A DNA stretch of 64,000 nt from Pantoea sp. At-9b (GCF_000175935.2 NC_014837.1:1736001-1800000), one strand, 5' to 3'. Counted from the first letter of the stretch, positions 26,199-35,490 are shown. Numbers and translations: made by a program. The notes: generated by a model not told the origin, from the sequence alone.

Positions 26199-26245
26199 TC
26201 GGCTGGTATCGTCGCGGCGCAAGATATTGCGCGGGTTTTTATAAC

Positions 26246-26266
26246 GGGTGCGCATTTCGCGCACCC
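26246..26266 (-). terminator. Hairpin downstream of msrA
   Basis: GGGTGCGC-ATTTC-GCGCACCC is a perfect 8-bp stem nine bases past the msrA stop. Only a short AT-rich tail (TTATAAAAA) follows, so termination may be partial. Its position argues against dcuS starting upstream of 26246. Confidence 0.5.
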
Positions 26267-26274
26267 GGATCGCA

Positions 26275-26814
26275 TTAGCCCTGCGATTTTACCCGATTGG
26301 CAAAATTTTTCTTCAGCTTCTGCAATTTTGGTGGGATCACCGCCAGGCAGTAGCCGTTACGCTGACCGGCACCATCCCAGTAATCCTGGTGATAATCTTC
26401 TGCCGGATACCATTCGCCCAGCGGCTCAATGGTGGTCACGATCGGATCTTTGTTCTCTTCCTGAGCACGGGCGATGGCCGCGATAGCTTCGGCTTCCTGC
26501 TCGGCATTGGCCGGGAAGATAGCGGAACGGTACTGGGTACCGATGTCGTTGCCCTGGCGGTTCAGTTGGGTAGGGTCATGGGTGACAAAGCTGACATCCA
26601 GCAGATCGCCAAAGCTGATCTGCGCCGGATCAAAACCGATGCGGATCGCTTCTGCGTGGCCGGTGGCACCGCTGCATACCTGCTCGTAGGTCGGATTGGC
26701 ACGTGTGCCGCCAGTATAACCACTCTCAACTGACTCAACGCCAATCAGACTTTTAAACACTGCTTCGGTACACCAGAAACAGCCACCCGCGATCACCGCG
26801 TATTCAATTGCCAT
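26275..26814 (-). CDS. msrA: Peptide methionine sulfoxide reductase MsrA
   Basis: A 179-residue MsrA, which repairs methionine-S-sulfoxide. The catalytic Cys12 is in the invariant GGCFWCTEA (first Cys), and the YTGGTRANPTYEQVCSGATGHAEAIRIGFDP block is diagnostic. It is shorter than the 212-residue E. coli enzyme and lacks its N-terminal extension, resembling the compact form common in other bacteria. It appears monocistronic, between dcuS and the flavin reductase gene. Confidence 0.93.
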   Translation of the reverse strand: MAIEYAVIAGGCFWCTEAVFKSLIGVESVESGYTGGTRANPTYEQVCSGATGHAEAIRIGFDPAQISFGDLLDVSFVTHDPTQLNRQGNDIGTQYRSAIFPANAEQEAEAIAAIARAQEENKDPIVTTIEPLGEWYPAEDYHQDYWDGAGQRNGYCLAVIPPKLQKLKKNFANRVKSQG

Positions 26815-26878
26815 GTCTTTACTCCTGTCAGGGCGAAAGCGTTACTGTGGGGGCGCGCTTTCGGGAATTCAACCATGC

Positions 26879-27445
26879 TTAAATTAACATTTCTGGCTTA
26901 AAGTCGCGGTGTTTATCGAGCAGCAGGTTGCTCATCACGGTAAAACGTCCTTCCCCGGTGTAGTGCAGGGTGGGAGGAAACTCCGGCTTGTCCGCCACAT
27001 GCGCTTTAACGATCTCAAAGATAAACAGATTGTAGTTATCCACCATCGTATCGTCGTACAACTGACATTCAAAACTGGCGAAGCACTCCTTAATCAGCGG
27101 CGCATTGACCTTGCTGGCGGGTTCTGCGGTCAGTTTGCAGGCGTCGAACTTGTCGATACTGTCACCGTGACTGTTGCCAATCGCCACCACACTGTCGATC
27201 AAATCGGCGGCGGGCACGTTGATCACGCACTGACCGCTATGGCGGATCAGGTCATGGCTCACGTTGCCATTGGCGATCATGCAGCCGACTAACGACGGCG
27301 AGAACTCCAGCATGGTATGCCAGCCGAGTGTCATGATGTCGTGCTGACCTTCATATTGCGAGCTGACCAGCACCACCGGCCCGGGTTCCAGATATTTCCG
27401 CGCTTTGCTGACCGGAAAATCGATTTTATGGAGATTCTGACTCAT
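26879..27445 (-). CDS. Flavin reductase-like (flavoredoxin-type) protein
   Basis: A 188-residue FMN-binding split-barrel protein of the flavin reductase-like family. Typical stretches are GPVVLVSSQYEGQHDIMTLGWHT near the N-terminus and GCMIANGNVSHDLIRHSGQCVINVP. The ATG at 27445 has AAAGGAG ahead of it. Members carry or reduce flavin or transfer electrons. It is the only flavin reductase candidate in the window and could in principle supply reduced flavin to the luciferase-like enzyme at 8457, but it is 18 kb away and nothing else links them. Confidence 0.85.
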   Translation of the reverse strand: MSQNLHKIDFPVSKARKYLEPGPVVLVSSQYEGQHDIMTLGWHTMLEFSPSLVGCMIANGNVSHDLIRHSGQCVINVPAADLIDSVVAIGNSHGDSIDKFDACKLTAEPASKVNAPLIKECFASFECQLYDDTMVDNYNLFIFEIVKAHVADKPEFPPTLHYTGEGRFTVMSNLLLDKHRDFKPEMLI

Positions 27446-27556
27446 TGCGTTGCTCCTTTTCTCGCAGGATGTGGTAAGTGTAGCGAACCTGCGCAGGTCT
27501 TTACCTGCGCGCCAATTACAGGCATGGTATGCAGTCATCTTAAAAGGAGCGGTTCT

Positions 27557-28060
27557 ATGGCGTCTGCGCGTGCGTTAACACAATCCCCTGCGACCTTGCA
27601 TCTGCTGTGCGGCAAAATTGCGGCAGGAAAATCGACGCTGGCCCATCGGCTGGCCCAGGAAACCGGGGCGGTGATCATTAGCGAGGATGCCTGGCTGGCG
27701 CACCTGTTTGCCGATGAAATGCGTGAGGTGACGGATTATGTGCGCTGTGCGGCGAAGCTGCGTAATGCGATGACGCCGCACCTGATCTCACTGCTGCGCT
27801 GCGGTGTCTCGGTGGTGCTGGATTTCCCGGCCAACACGCTGCAAAACCGCCAATGGATGAAAGCGGTGATTCAGGCTGCTGATGCGGCACACCAGCTCCA
27901 TTTCCTCGATGTTTCCGATGAGGAGTGCAAAGCGCGGCTACATGCGCGCAATGCGACGGGTGAACATGATTTCGCCGCCACCGATGCGCAATTTGCGCTG
28001 ATCAGCAGCTACTTTGTGGCACCGCAGCCGGATGAAGGGTTTACGGTAATCCATCATTAG
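27557..28060 (+). CDS. Small P-loop kinase (AAA family ATPase)
   Basis: A 167-residue single-domain nucleotide-binding protein. Walker A is CGKIAAGKST (residues 18-27), with a following VVLDFPANT strand and an R-rich lid (CKARLHARN). This resembles the zeta-toxin/chloramphenicol phosphotransferase-like kinases found as lone genes in many bacteria. There is no neighbouring antitoxin-type gene. The start at 27557 follows AAAAGGAG. The substrate is unknown. Confidence 0.85.
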   Translation: MASARALTQSPATLHLLCGKIAAGKSTLAHRLAQETGAVIISEDAWLAHLFADEMREVTDYVRCAAKLRNAMTPHLISLLRCGVSVVLDFPANTLQNRQWMKAVIQAADAAHQLHFLDVSDEECKARLHARNATGEHDFAATDAQFALISSYFVAPQPDEGFTVIHH

Positions 28061-28070
28061 TGCGCCCTCT

Positions 28071-29333
28071 CTAGCGCACCACCGGCACATCAGAAAATCG
28101 GGTGGTGTAGGCGGGCGACAGCATTTCACGTTTCATCGACCAGGCTTTCTGCATCCCCTGACCGGCAAACCACAACGCACCACGCTGGTGGCCATTCATC
28201 TGATCGATTAACTGCATCAGCTGCTCGCTATTGCGCCGTGGCTGATAGTCGGCAAACAGGTCAAACTGCGCTACGCCATCACTGAAAAAATCCCCCAGCA
28301 TCACGCCGCCTTTCATATAACGTTTGCCGGGGATCCAGATCTTATCCAGACAGCGGAGTGCCGCGTGCATGATGTCGCGGCTATCCTGGGTCGGTGTCAC
28401 CAGGGTGGTTGTGGCGGAGTTGGCATAGTAAGGATGATGTGGATCGTGTGGGCTGGTGCGGATAAAGGTGCCGATATGGCGGCAATACTGGCGCTCGCTG
28501 CGTAGCTTCTCGGCGGCACGTGCTGCGTAGTTACTGATGGCTTCGCGCATATCGTCATATTCGGTCACCCGGTCGCCAAAGGATCGCGAGCAAAGAATAT
28601 TTTGCCGCTGCGGGATCACCTCTTCAAACGCCAGACACGCCTCGCCGCGCAACTCGCGCACCGTGCGTTCCAGCACCACGCCAAACTGTTTGCGGATCAA
28701 TGCCGTGGGCGTGTCGGCCAGTTGTAAGGCACGCTCGATGCCCATCAGGTTGAGCCGTTTCGCCAGCCGCCGCCCGACGCCCCAGACTTCGTCCACCGGC
28801 ACCATGGCCATCAGCTTACGTTGACGCAGCGGGGCGGAGAGATCCAGCACCCCCTCTGCCCGGGTCCAGCGTTTGGCCGCCCAGTTTGCCAGTTTCGCCA
28901 GCGTCTTTGTCGGGGCGATGCCGACGCCGACGCGCAGATGGGTTTCTTTATACAGACGATTGCGCATCTGGCGACCAAACGCCTCCAGCGTCATGCAGTT
29001 ATCGACACCGGTTACATCAACAAAGGCTTCATCGATGGAATACTCATCAACGCGTGGAGCCATCTGTTCCAGCGTCTCCATCACCCGTCGCGACATATCG
29101 CCATACAACGCATAGTTGGAGGAGAACACCACTACCTGATGGCGTTGTAAGGCTTCACGCTGCTTAAAATAAGGTGCACCCATTTTGATACCGAGTTTCT
29201 TTGCCTCTTTGCTGAGCGAGATAATGCAGCCGTCATTGTTGGACAGCACCACAATCGGTTTGCCACGCAGGTCCGGGCGGAACACGGTTTCGCAGGAGGC
29301 GTAGAAGGAGTTGACGTCGACAAGTGCGTACAT
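28071..29333 (-). CDS. umuC: Translesion DNA polymerase V catalytic subunit UmuC
   Basis: A Y-family polymerase of about 420 residues (E. coli UmuC has 422). The catalytic acidic residues are in ALVDVNSFYAS at the N-terminus and DEYSIDEAFVDV; the palm, thumb (WGVGRRLAKRL) and little-finger regions are complete. It bypasses DNA lesions with UmuD'2. The start at 29333 gives the family N-terminus; an ATG at 29342 is also possible. A perfect LexA box lies 18 bases upstream. Unusually, umuD is not adjacent: it is 5.7 kb away on the same strand behind its own LexA box. Confidence 0.94.
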   Translation of the reverse strand: MYALVDVNSFYASCETVFRPDLRGKPIVVLSNNDGCIISLSKEAKKLGIKMGAPYFKQREALQRHQVVVFSSNYALYGDMSRRVMETLEQMAPRVDEYSIDEAFVDVTGVDNCMTLEAFGRQMRNRLYKETHLRVGVGIAPTKTLAKLANWAAKRWTRAEGVLDLSAPLRQRKLMAMVPVDEVWGVGRRLAKRLNLMGIERALQLADTPTALIRKQFGVVLERTVRELRGEACLAFEEVIPQRQNILCSRSFGDRVTEYDDMREAISNYAARAAEKLRSERQYCRHIGTFIRTSPHDPHHPYYANSATTTLVTPTQDSRDIMHAALRCLDKIWIPGKRYMKGGVMLGDFFSDGVAQFDLFADYQPRRNSEQLMQLIDQMNGHQRGALWFAGQGMQKAWSMKREMLSPAYTTRFSDVPVVR

Positions 29334-29350
29334 GGTGAACATCTTGATAA

Positions 29351-29366
29351 CTGTGTTTATATACAG
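29351..29366 (-). promoter_or_regulatory. LexA box of umuC
   Basis: CTGTGTTTATATACAG fits CTGT-N8-ACAG exactly. It makes umuC directly SOS-inducible, independently of umuD. Confidence 0.88.
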
Positions 29367-29580
29367 TATTTGCAAGTTAGCAGTATCCGTCAAGCTCTGA
29401 TTCGCAACAAGACTGTCCCGCGATGGTGCGCCGGATGCACCATTAACTTTCCCTCATTGATTAAGCTACAGTGAGAAAACCTTAACGCACGGTAATTCTG
29501 TGATCTGGCACAACTTCTGCATAGTTGCCAGTGGCTTGTATACAAGGCCGCATACCAGTCAACCACTTGGGGGAATCACC

Positions 29581-30597
29581 GTGCGCAACAATGATAAAGA
29601 GAAAATTAACGCTCAGCGTCGCCAGATGATGAAATATTCGATGCTGGCATTAGGTGGTGTCGCGCTCAGTGGCATGCTGGGCAGTCCAGCGGCGATGGCC
29701 GCAGACGATGAGATTCTGATTGGCTACTGGCCGATTGTCGGCGGTCTGCCTTTATATGCCGGTATTGAGAAAGGGATATTCAAACAAGCGGGTTTGAAGG
29801 TGCGTGCCGTCAAATTCGCCAGCCCGCAGCAGGTGGTGGAAGCGATGATTACCGGGCGAATCCATGGTTGCGCCAACGGCACCGCTACCGGGGCGTTGGG
29901 CTTGGGGGCGATTACCAGCCCGGACCTGTTCAAAATTATCTGTTCGAATCCTTCCAATGAAAAAATGGTACTGGATGAGTTTCTGGTGCCGGTCAACAGT
30001 AGCGCCAAATCGATCAGCGATCTGAAGGGTAAACGCATTGCCAGCGGTCCGGGTATTCAGAACGTCACCATGGCGAAAATTATTCTGGAGAAGAATGGTT
30101 TTACGGATACCAAGGTGATCGAGCTGCCGGTTGGGCAACATGCGCCATCGTTAGCTGCCGGGCAGATTGATGGGGTGTACACGCTGGAACCGACCGGCAC
30201 GGTGGCCCGCATGAAAGGCATGGGCAAAGTGCTGGAAACCGGGGTGATTGCTAAATATGTGCTGGGCGATGCCAGTGCGCCGTGGTTTGGCGGTGCGGCA
30301 GCGCTGACCAGCAGTTTTATCAATGCCGACAAGGCCCGCGCGCAACAGGTGATTGATGCCTACGGTGTTGCGGTCAAATTTATCCAGCAACAGCCGGAAG
30401 AGGCGCGGCAATATGTGGCCGGTTACACCGGTATTGAAGCGGCGCTGGTGAAAGAAGTGCCGTTGCCCGGCTTTGTGATGTATGACCAGTTAACCGGCAC
30501 CAATCTGCAATGGTTCCAGAAGTTTTATGATGTGTTTGCCGAGCGGAAAATTTTCAGCAAGCCACTGCAGGTTGAACCCCTGATCTATCGCGCATAA
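29581..30597 (+). CDS. ABC transporter substrate-binding protein (NrtA/TauA/SsuA-like)
   Basis: A 338-residue periplasmic binding protein of the nitrate/sulfonate/taurine superfamily. It begins with GTG at 29581 after GGGGGAA. The N-terminus carries a twin-arginine-like motif (QRRQMMKYS) before a hydrophobic stretch ending AAMA, so export by Tat is plausible. The mature part has IGYWPIVGGLPLYAGIEKGIFKQAGL, the typical start of this family. With the permease and ATPase that follow it forms a complete importer. The ligand may be a sulfonate, nitrate, pyrimidine precursor or similar; sequence alone does not decide. Confidence 0.87.
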   Translation: MRNNDKEKINAQRRQMMKYSMLALGGVALSGMLGSPAAMAADDEILIGYWPIVGGLPLYAGIEKGIFKQAGLKVRAVKFASPQQVVEAMITGRIHGCANGTATGALGLGAITSPDLFKIICSNPSNEKMVLDEFLVPVNSSAKSISDLKGKRIASGPGIQNVTMAKIILEKNGFTDTKVIELPVGQHAPSLAAGQIDGVYTLEPTGTVARMKGMGKVLETGVIAKYVLGDASAPWFGGAAALTSSFINADKARAQQVIDAYGVAVKFIQQQPEEARQYVAGYTGIEAALVKEVPLPGFVMYDQLTGTNLQWFQKFYDVFAERKIFSKPLQVEPLIYRA

Positions 30598-30608
30598 GGA
30601 GAGGTGCC

Positions 30609-31373
30609 ATGATGCAGAGTTGGCGTCGCAGGTTGTTGCCACTGATCGGACCGTTGCTGTTATTTCTTCTCTGGCAGACGGCGGTCAGCGCCAAATGGCT
30701 TAACCCGGTGCTGTTGCCCTCGCCGGGGGAAACCCTTGGCTATCTGTTTAGCGCGCTGGCGGATGGCAGCATGAATCAGGATATCGGCGATACGCTTTAC
30801 CGTACCCTGATGGCCTTTGTGGTGGCGGCGGTTATCGGCGTACCGCTGGGGGTTATGCTCGGCAGTAGTGAACGTTTGTATCGCAGCGTCGAGTTTCTGG
30901 TGGATTTTTTCCGCTCCACCCCCTCATCCGCCCTCATCCCCTTGTTTATGCTGATCTTCGGCATTACCGATACCAACAAAATCGCCATCGCCGCCTTTGC
31001 GGCGGTGCTGGTGATCCTGTTTAACAGCGCCTACGGCGTGATGAACGCGAGGAAAACCCGCATTATGGCAGCGCAGGTGATGGGCGTTTCTCGCTGGCAT
31101 GTGTTCAAAGACATCATGCTGATGGAAAGCCTGCCGCAAACCTTTGTCGGATTGCGCACCGGCGTGTCGATGGCGCTGGTGATCGTCATCGTCGCCGAAA
31201 TGTTTATTGGTTCTGAAACCGGGCTGGGGCACCGCATTATTGATGCGCAGCAGCTGTTCAACATTAAAGATATGTATGCCTCGATTCTGATCACCGGTGC
31301 CTTTGGCTATCTGCTGAACCTGGGTTTTCTGCTGATTGAAAAACGCTGTGTGCACTGGAGTGGCAAATCATGA
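30609..31373 (+). CDS. ABC transporter permease (TauC/SsuC-like)
   Basis: A 254-residue integral membrane permease with about six hydrophobic segments. The EAA loop is MAAQVMGVSRWHVFKDIMLMESLPQTFVGL. It lies 11 bases after the binding-protein gene behind AAGGAGAGG, and its stop overlaps the ATPase start (ATGA). It is part of the three-gene importer inserted between umuC and umuD. Confidence 0.92.
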   Translation: MMQSWRRRLLPLIGPLLLFLLWQTAVSAKWLNPVLLPSPGETLGYLFSALADGSMNQDIGDTLYRTLMAFVVAAVIGVPLGVMLGSSERLYRSVEFLVDFFRSTPSSALIPLFMLIFGITDTNKIAIAAFAAVLVILFNSAYGVMNARKTRIMAAQVMGVSRWHVFKDIMLMESLPQTFVGLRTGVSMALVIVIVAEMFIGSETGLGHRIIDAQQLFNIKDMYASILITGAFGYLLNLGFLLIEKRCVHWSGKS

Positions 31374-32149
31374 AGAAACCCGATTATCCGCAACCCAATA
31401 CCCATGTCACCCTGCGTGGACTCGATAAAAGCTTCGCCGGACAGCCGTTGTACCAGGATCTCAACCTCGATTTTCCCAAAGGGAAGATCGTCTCGATATT
31501 TGGTCCCAATGGCTGCGGTAAATCGACGTTGATGAACATGATTGCCGGATTGATTCCGGTCGATCGTGGGCAAATTCTGTTCGACGGCAAAACCCTGGCG
31601 GAAACCAATATCGGGTACGTGTTCCAGAATTACCGTGATGCGCTTTTTCCCTGGTTAACCGCCTGGCACAATATTGCTTATCCGTTAAAACGTCAGGGGA
31701 TGAAGGCGGCGGCGGTTAAACAACGCGTGACTGAATTGACGGAGATGTTTGATATTCGCTTCGATCTGCAACGTTATCCGTATGAGCTGTCCGGCGGACA
31801 ACAGCAAACGGTGTGTATTATGCGCGCGCTGGCAACCAAACCCGAAGTGATGTTCCTTGATGAGCCGTTCTCCGCTCTCGACTTTGAGATGACGCTGTTC
31901 ATCCGCGATAAATTACAGCAGGTACAGTTGGCGACCGGTGTTACCATGCTGATCGTCTCACATGATCTGGAGGATGCGGTGTTTCTGGCGGATGAAATCC
32001 TGTTACTGACGCGGCGGCCTACGCGCGTGGCCGAGATTGTCCCGTTTGAACTGCCACGCCCACGCACTGCTGAGATGATGAGCCACCCGGAATTTGTACG
32101 GGTGAAAGCGCATACGCTCGCCGTGTTTAAACGTGAGATGGCGGGTTAG
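31370..32149 (+). CDS. ABC transporter ATP-binding protein (TauB/SsuB-like)
   Basis: A 259-residue ATPase. Walker A GPNGCGKST is at residues 45-53, the signature is LSGGQQQTVCIMRAL and Walker B is VMFLDEPFSALD. The Q-loop FQNYRDALFPWLT is typical of the nitrate/taurine subfamily. The signature departs slightly from [15 protein letters not shown] at the Arg and Ala positions, but the catalytic residues are intact. It powers the importer encoded by the two upstream genes. Confidence 0.92.
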   Translation: MKKPDYPQPNTHVTLRGLDKSFAGQPLYQDLNLDFPKGKIVSIFGPNGCGKSTLMNMIAGLIPVDRGQILFDGKTLAETNIGYVFQNYRDALFPWLTAWHNIAYPLKRQGMKAAAVKQRVTELTEMFDIRFDLQRYPYELSGGQQQTVCIMRALATKPEVMFLDEPFSALDFEMTLFIRDKLQQVQLATGVTMLIVSHDLEDAVFLADEILLLTRRPTRVAEIVPFELPRPRTAEMMSHPEFVRVKAHTLAVFKREMAG

Positions 32150-32155
32150 CTGCTG

Positions 32156-32187
32156 CCGTAGCGGTGTGATCAATTGCACCGCTACGG
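32156..32187. repeat. Palindromic repeat, single diverged copy (locus 5)
   Basis: CCGTAGCGGTG and CACCGCTACGG flank GATCAATTG-like bases, forming an 11-bp perfect inverted repeat directly after the ATPase stop. Its flank (GTAGCGG) is that of the window-wide family, but the core differs. It may act as a transcript end. Confidence 0.7.
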
Positions 32188-32543
32188 AAAGTATAAAAAG
32201 TGCGGTTATTTACCGCGATAGCCCACCTGATGTAATGACTTCCTGAAATTATCCCCGCCCGAGAATAACCAGCAAACGCAAATATTTTAACCTGTAAAAT
32301 GTCAGGGTATTCATTCTTAAACCATTAATAAACGGGATGATGTCTTTTTCAGCCTGATAATTAATTACGGTAGTTAATTAGGTGGGGCGCATTATGCTGG
32401 TTATGGTGTTAAATGTTATTGTTTTGTTTTCAAGTAGTGATGAAATATATGTGGATTTACATTTATTGACATCTGCTTAACACAAACATACAGTCCTTAC
32501 GATTTTAACTAACATGTCACCATTGTAAATAATCGGGGAGTGT
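32188..32543. other. AT-rich upstream region of the PQQ dehydrogenase
   Basis: About 350 gene-free, AT-rich bases before the dehydrogenase. GGGGAG at 32535-32540 is the ribosome site. I see no clear regulator site or hidden gene here. Confidence 0.4.
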
Positions 32544-34973
32544 ATGGATATTAAGGAACAACGGTCTGGACGGCGTTCAGGCTTGTCATTTGTCCTGAGC
32601 ATTATTTTTGCGTTGCTCACGCTGGCGACCGCCATCGCCATTATTATTGGCGGCGGGAAACTTATTTCACTCGGGGGATCGGCATATTATCTGATTGCCG
32701 GTATCGCCTATATCGTGCTGGTGGTGCTCTATTTTAAAAAGCCAGTCACGGGTTTTTATTTTTCTTGCCTGATCTTTGCGCTGACGCTTATCTGGTCGCT
32801 GGCGGAAGTGGGGGGCTTCATTTATTGGGATCTGTTACCGCGTCTGGTGGTGCCTGCGCTGTTATTCCTGCTGAGCCTGCTGGTGACGGCCACGGATAAA
32901 GGTGCCTTGTCACTACAACGCCGTCTCTCCGGTGGACTTAGCCTGGTGGTGTTTGTGGCGCTGATCGCCACGTTTATTGGGGGTTTTTTCCCGCACAACA
33001 CCGTCTATAACCCGGAAGCGGTCTCCGCCGAGCCATTGCAGCCAACCGATAGCGATGCTTCCAAAGCGGGTCAAGACTGGCGCTATATCAGCCGTAACGC
33101 CAGCGGCACCCGTTTTGTGCCGCTCGATCAGATCAACGCGGATAACGTTAAAGATTTGCAGGTGGCCTGGACCTATCATACTGGGCGTCGCCTGACGGGT
33201 AATGCGGCGGGTGTCGATGAAAACACGCCGATTCAGATTGGCTCCGTCCTTTATACCTGTACGCCGGAAAACCTGATTGCGGCAGTGGATGCCGATACCG
33301 GCAAGCCCATCTGGAAATTCGATCCCCATGCGCGTACCTATGAACACGTCACTTGCCGCAGCGTCGGTTATTACGACTATGACAGCGACGAAACCCTGAG
33401 CGCGGAGCAGAAAGCGGCGTATACCGATACCGCCTGTCGTCAGCGTATTATCGTTTCCACCGTTGATGCCCGCCTGATTGCATTGGATGCGCATACCGGC
33501 GCGTTGTGTCCGAACTTCGGTCAGAACGGTATGGTGAATCTGCAACAGGGCATGGGAGATACCGCCGATAGCCGCCGTTATCACCCGACCAGTGTGCCAG
33601 TGATCATGGGCCACCTGACGGTGTTCGGTTCCTGGGTGCGTGATATCACGGAAGATGAACCATCAGGTGTGCTGCGTGCCTACGATGTCCGTGACGGTTC
33701 GCTGGCGTGGGCATGGGATGTGGGCAACGTCGAAGGGGCGAAGCAGGGTGATGATCACTATACCCTGAGTACCCCGAATGTCTGGGCCATCCCAACCTAT
33801 GATAAAGATCTCGGCCTGGTGTATGTCTCCACCGGTAATGGTCCGCCGGACTATTGGGGCGGCAACCGCAACGCGGCGAAAGAGAAATTCGGTTCATCGG
33901 TGATTGCGCTTGACGTTAACACCGGTAAAACCAAATGGGTCTTCCAGACGGTACATCACGATATTTGGGACTACGACTTACCGTCGCAGCCGGTGATGTA
34001 CAACATGAAGAATGAGCAGGGCGAAGTGGTGCCTGCGCTGATTCAGACCAGCAAAATGGGTGAAATCTTCGTACTGGATCGCCGCACCGGTAAGCCGGTG
34101 AGCAAAGTCGAAGAGAAAGCGGTGCCGACCTCTCCGGCGGCGCAGGAAGAACATCTGTCACCGACCCAACCGTTCTCGGTGGATATGCCGACGATCGGCC
34201 TGGAGCAACTGAACGAGCAGAAAATGTGGGGCGTCAGCATGTTTGACCAGCTCTACTGCCGCATTCTGTTCAAATCGGCGCTCTATTCCGGCATCTTCCA
34301 GCCGAACAGCGAAAAAACCTACCTGGAATTCCCGGCAACCATGGGGGGCATGAACTGGGGTGGGGTGTCTATCGATGAAACTTCCGGCATTCTTTACGTC
34401 AATGATATCCGTCTGGGTATGCTGATGGCGCTGAAGAGTAAAGAAGCCGCGCAGGGGCAGAAAATCTCCCTGAACGAAGTCCCACAATGGGCAGGCACCA
34501 TCCGTCCGCAGATCAGTGGGCCTTACGTTGGGGTACGGATGGATAACTTTGCCTCCTTCCTGCAAGTGCCGTGTCAGCACCCGCCGTTTGGTACCATGAC
34601 GGCCATCGATCTGCACAGTAAGAAGATCGTCTGGCAGGTGCCAATGGGTACGGTGGAAGATACCGGTCCGCTGGGGGTGAAAACGCATCTGCCGATGCCG
34701 GTGGGCATGCCGACCCTGGGCGGCCCGACCACCACCAAAAGCGGTTTAGTGTTCTTTGCCGGTAGCCAGGATAATTACCTGCGTGCGCTGGACAGCAAAA
34801 CCGGGAAAGAGGTGTGGAAAGTGCGTCTGCCGGTGGGAGCGACCGCCTCGCCGCTGATTTATCAGTCCGCGAAAACCGGTAAAGAGTACATCGTGATCTC
34901 CGCAGGCGGTGCCGCGCACTCGCCGGATGTGGGTGATTACCTGATTGCTTACGCCTTGCCAGACAAAGCGTAA
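32544..34973 (+). CDS. Membrane-bound PQQ-dependent dehydrogenase (glucose/quinate family)
   Basis: An 809-residue quinoprotein related to E. coli Gcd (796 residues). About five membrane helices occupy residues 15-150 and anchor the enzyme for electron transfer to ubiquinone. The rest is an eight-bladed PQQ propeller facing the periplasm, with repeated DxxTGK-type blades (DADTGKPIWKFD, DVNTGKTKWVFQTVHHDIWDYDLPSQP). Only a few features separate glucose from quinate/shikimate dehydrogenases, so the substrate is left open; a plant associate could use either. No pqq genes are present in the window. It is convergent with umuD across a shared terminator. Confidence 0.9.
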   Translation: MDIKEQRSGRRSGLSFVLSIIFALLTLATAIAIIIGGGKLISLGGSAYYLIAGIAYIVLVVLYFKKPVTGFYFSCLIFALTLIWSLAEVGGFIYWDLLPRLVVPALLFLLSLLVTATDKGALSLQRRLSGGLSLVVFVALIATFIGGFFPHNTVYNPEAVSAEPLQPTDSDASKAGQDWRYISRNASGTRFVPLDQINADNVKDLQVAWTYHTGRRLTGNAAGVDENTPIQIGSVLYTCTPENLIAAVDADTGKPIWKFDPHARTYEHVTCRSVGYYDYDSDETLSAEQKAAYTDTACRQRIIVSTVDARLIALDAHTGALCPNFGQNGMVNLQQGMGDTADSRRYHPTSVPVIMGHLTVFGSWVRDITEDEPSGVLRAYDVRDGSLAWAWDVGNVEGAKQGDDHYTLSTPNVWAIPTYDKDLGLVYVSTGNGPPDYWGGNRNAAKEKFGSSVIALDVNTGKTKWVFQTVHHDIWDYDLPSQPVMYNMKNEQGEVVPALIQTSKMGEIFVLDRRTGKPVSKVEEKAVPTSPAAQEEHLSPTQPFSVDMPTIGLEQLNEQKMWGVSMFDQLYCRILFKSALYSGIFQPNSEKTYLEFPATMGGMNWGGVSIDETSGILYVNDIRLGMLMALKSKEAAQGQKISLNEVPQWAGTIRPQISGPYVGVRMDNFASFLQVPCQHPPFGTMTAIDLHSKKIVWQVPMGTVEDTGPLGVKTHLPMPVGMPTLGGPTTTKSGLVFFAGSQDNYLRALDSKTGKEVWKVRLPVGATASPLIYQSAKTGKEYIVISAGGAAHSPDVGDYLIAYALPDKA

Positions 34974-34977
34974 CGCT

Positions 34978-35010
34978 GAAAACGCCCGGCGCAATGAGCC
35001 GGGCGTTTTC
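34978..35010. terminator. Bidirectional terminator between PQQ dehydrogenase and umuD
   Basis: GAAAACGCCCGGC and GCCGGGCGTTTTC form a perfect 13-bp stem with a seven-base loop. T-runs are present on both strands, so it can end both convergent transcripts. Confidence 0.92.
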
Positions 35011-35012
35011 AT

Positions 35013-35453
35013 TCAACGTGCCGCATAAATAATAAAAGTCACCACCCCGAAGATCTCCAGTTCCTCTTCTTCTCCCGGTGTAATCGGCGCGTAGCGCGGG
35101 TTCATGGCAAGCAGCTGCACGCGCGGAAACTGTTGTAACCGTTTAACTGTAAACTCGCCATTAATGGCTGCCACCACGATATCACCGTGTTTCGCATCCA
35201 GCGCACTGTCGACCACCAGCAAATCTCCTTCACTGATATTCGCGTCGCGCATCGAATCACCTTCCACCCGCACAAAATAGGTGGCGCTGGGATGGGGGAC
35301 CAGATGCTCGTTCAGATCCAGCTTGCGTTCAATATAATCCGCCGCCGGGGAAGGGAAGCCGCAGCGTACCCGCTCAAGAAAGAGAGGTAATTGATGCGGC
35401 GGTGCACCAGGCATCGGACGCATCACCAGGGGAGAAAAGGGATAAACTTTCAT
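35013..35453 (-). CDS. umuD: SOS mutagenesis protein UmuD
   Basis: A 146-residue LexA-like autoprotease. The cleavage pair is Cys31-Gly32 and the catalytic dyad Ser67/Lys104, with the same 37-residue separation as Ser60/Lys97 in E. coli. RecA-stimulated self-cleavage yields UmuD', the subunit of polymerase V. It is normally translationally coupled to umuC; here it is followed directly by a terminator and the convergent dehydrogenase gene, while umuC lies 5.7 kb further on. A LexA box lies 21 bases upstream of the start. Confidence 0.93.
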   Translation of the reverse strand: MKVYPFSPLVMRPMPGAPPHQLPLFLERVRCGFPSPAADYIERKLDLNEHLVPHPSATYFVRVEGDSMRDANISEGDLLVVDSALDAKHGDIVVAAINGEFTVKRLQQFPRVQLLAMNPRYAPITPGEEEELEIFGVVTFIIYAAR

Positions 35454-35474
35454 GGCGAATTCTCAAGAACAAAA

Positions 35475-35490
35475 CTGTATGTATATACAG
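35475..35490 (-). promoter_or_regulatory. LexA box of umuD
   Basis: CTGTATGTATATACAG fits CTGT-N8-ACAG, with a perfect outer dyad. It sits 21 bases before the start codon and resembles the umuC box at 29351 (both end TATATACAG). Confidence 0.92.

Noticed and set aside
27557..28060. The small P-loop kinase considered as a zeta-type toxin of a toxin-antitoxin pair
   Set aside because: There is no adjacent small antitoxin-like gene; the upstream neighbour is a divergent flavin reductase and the downstream neighbour a convergent umuC.
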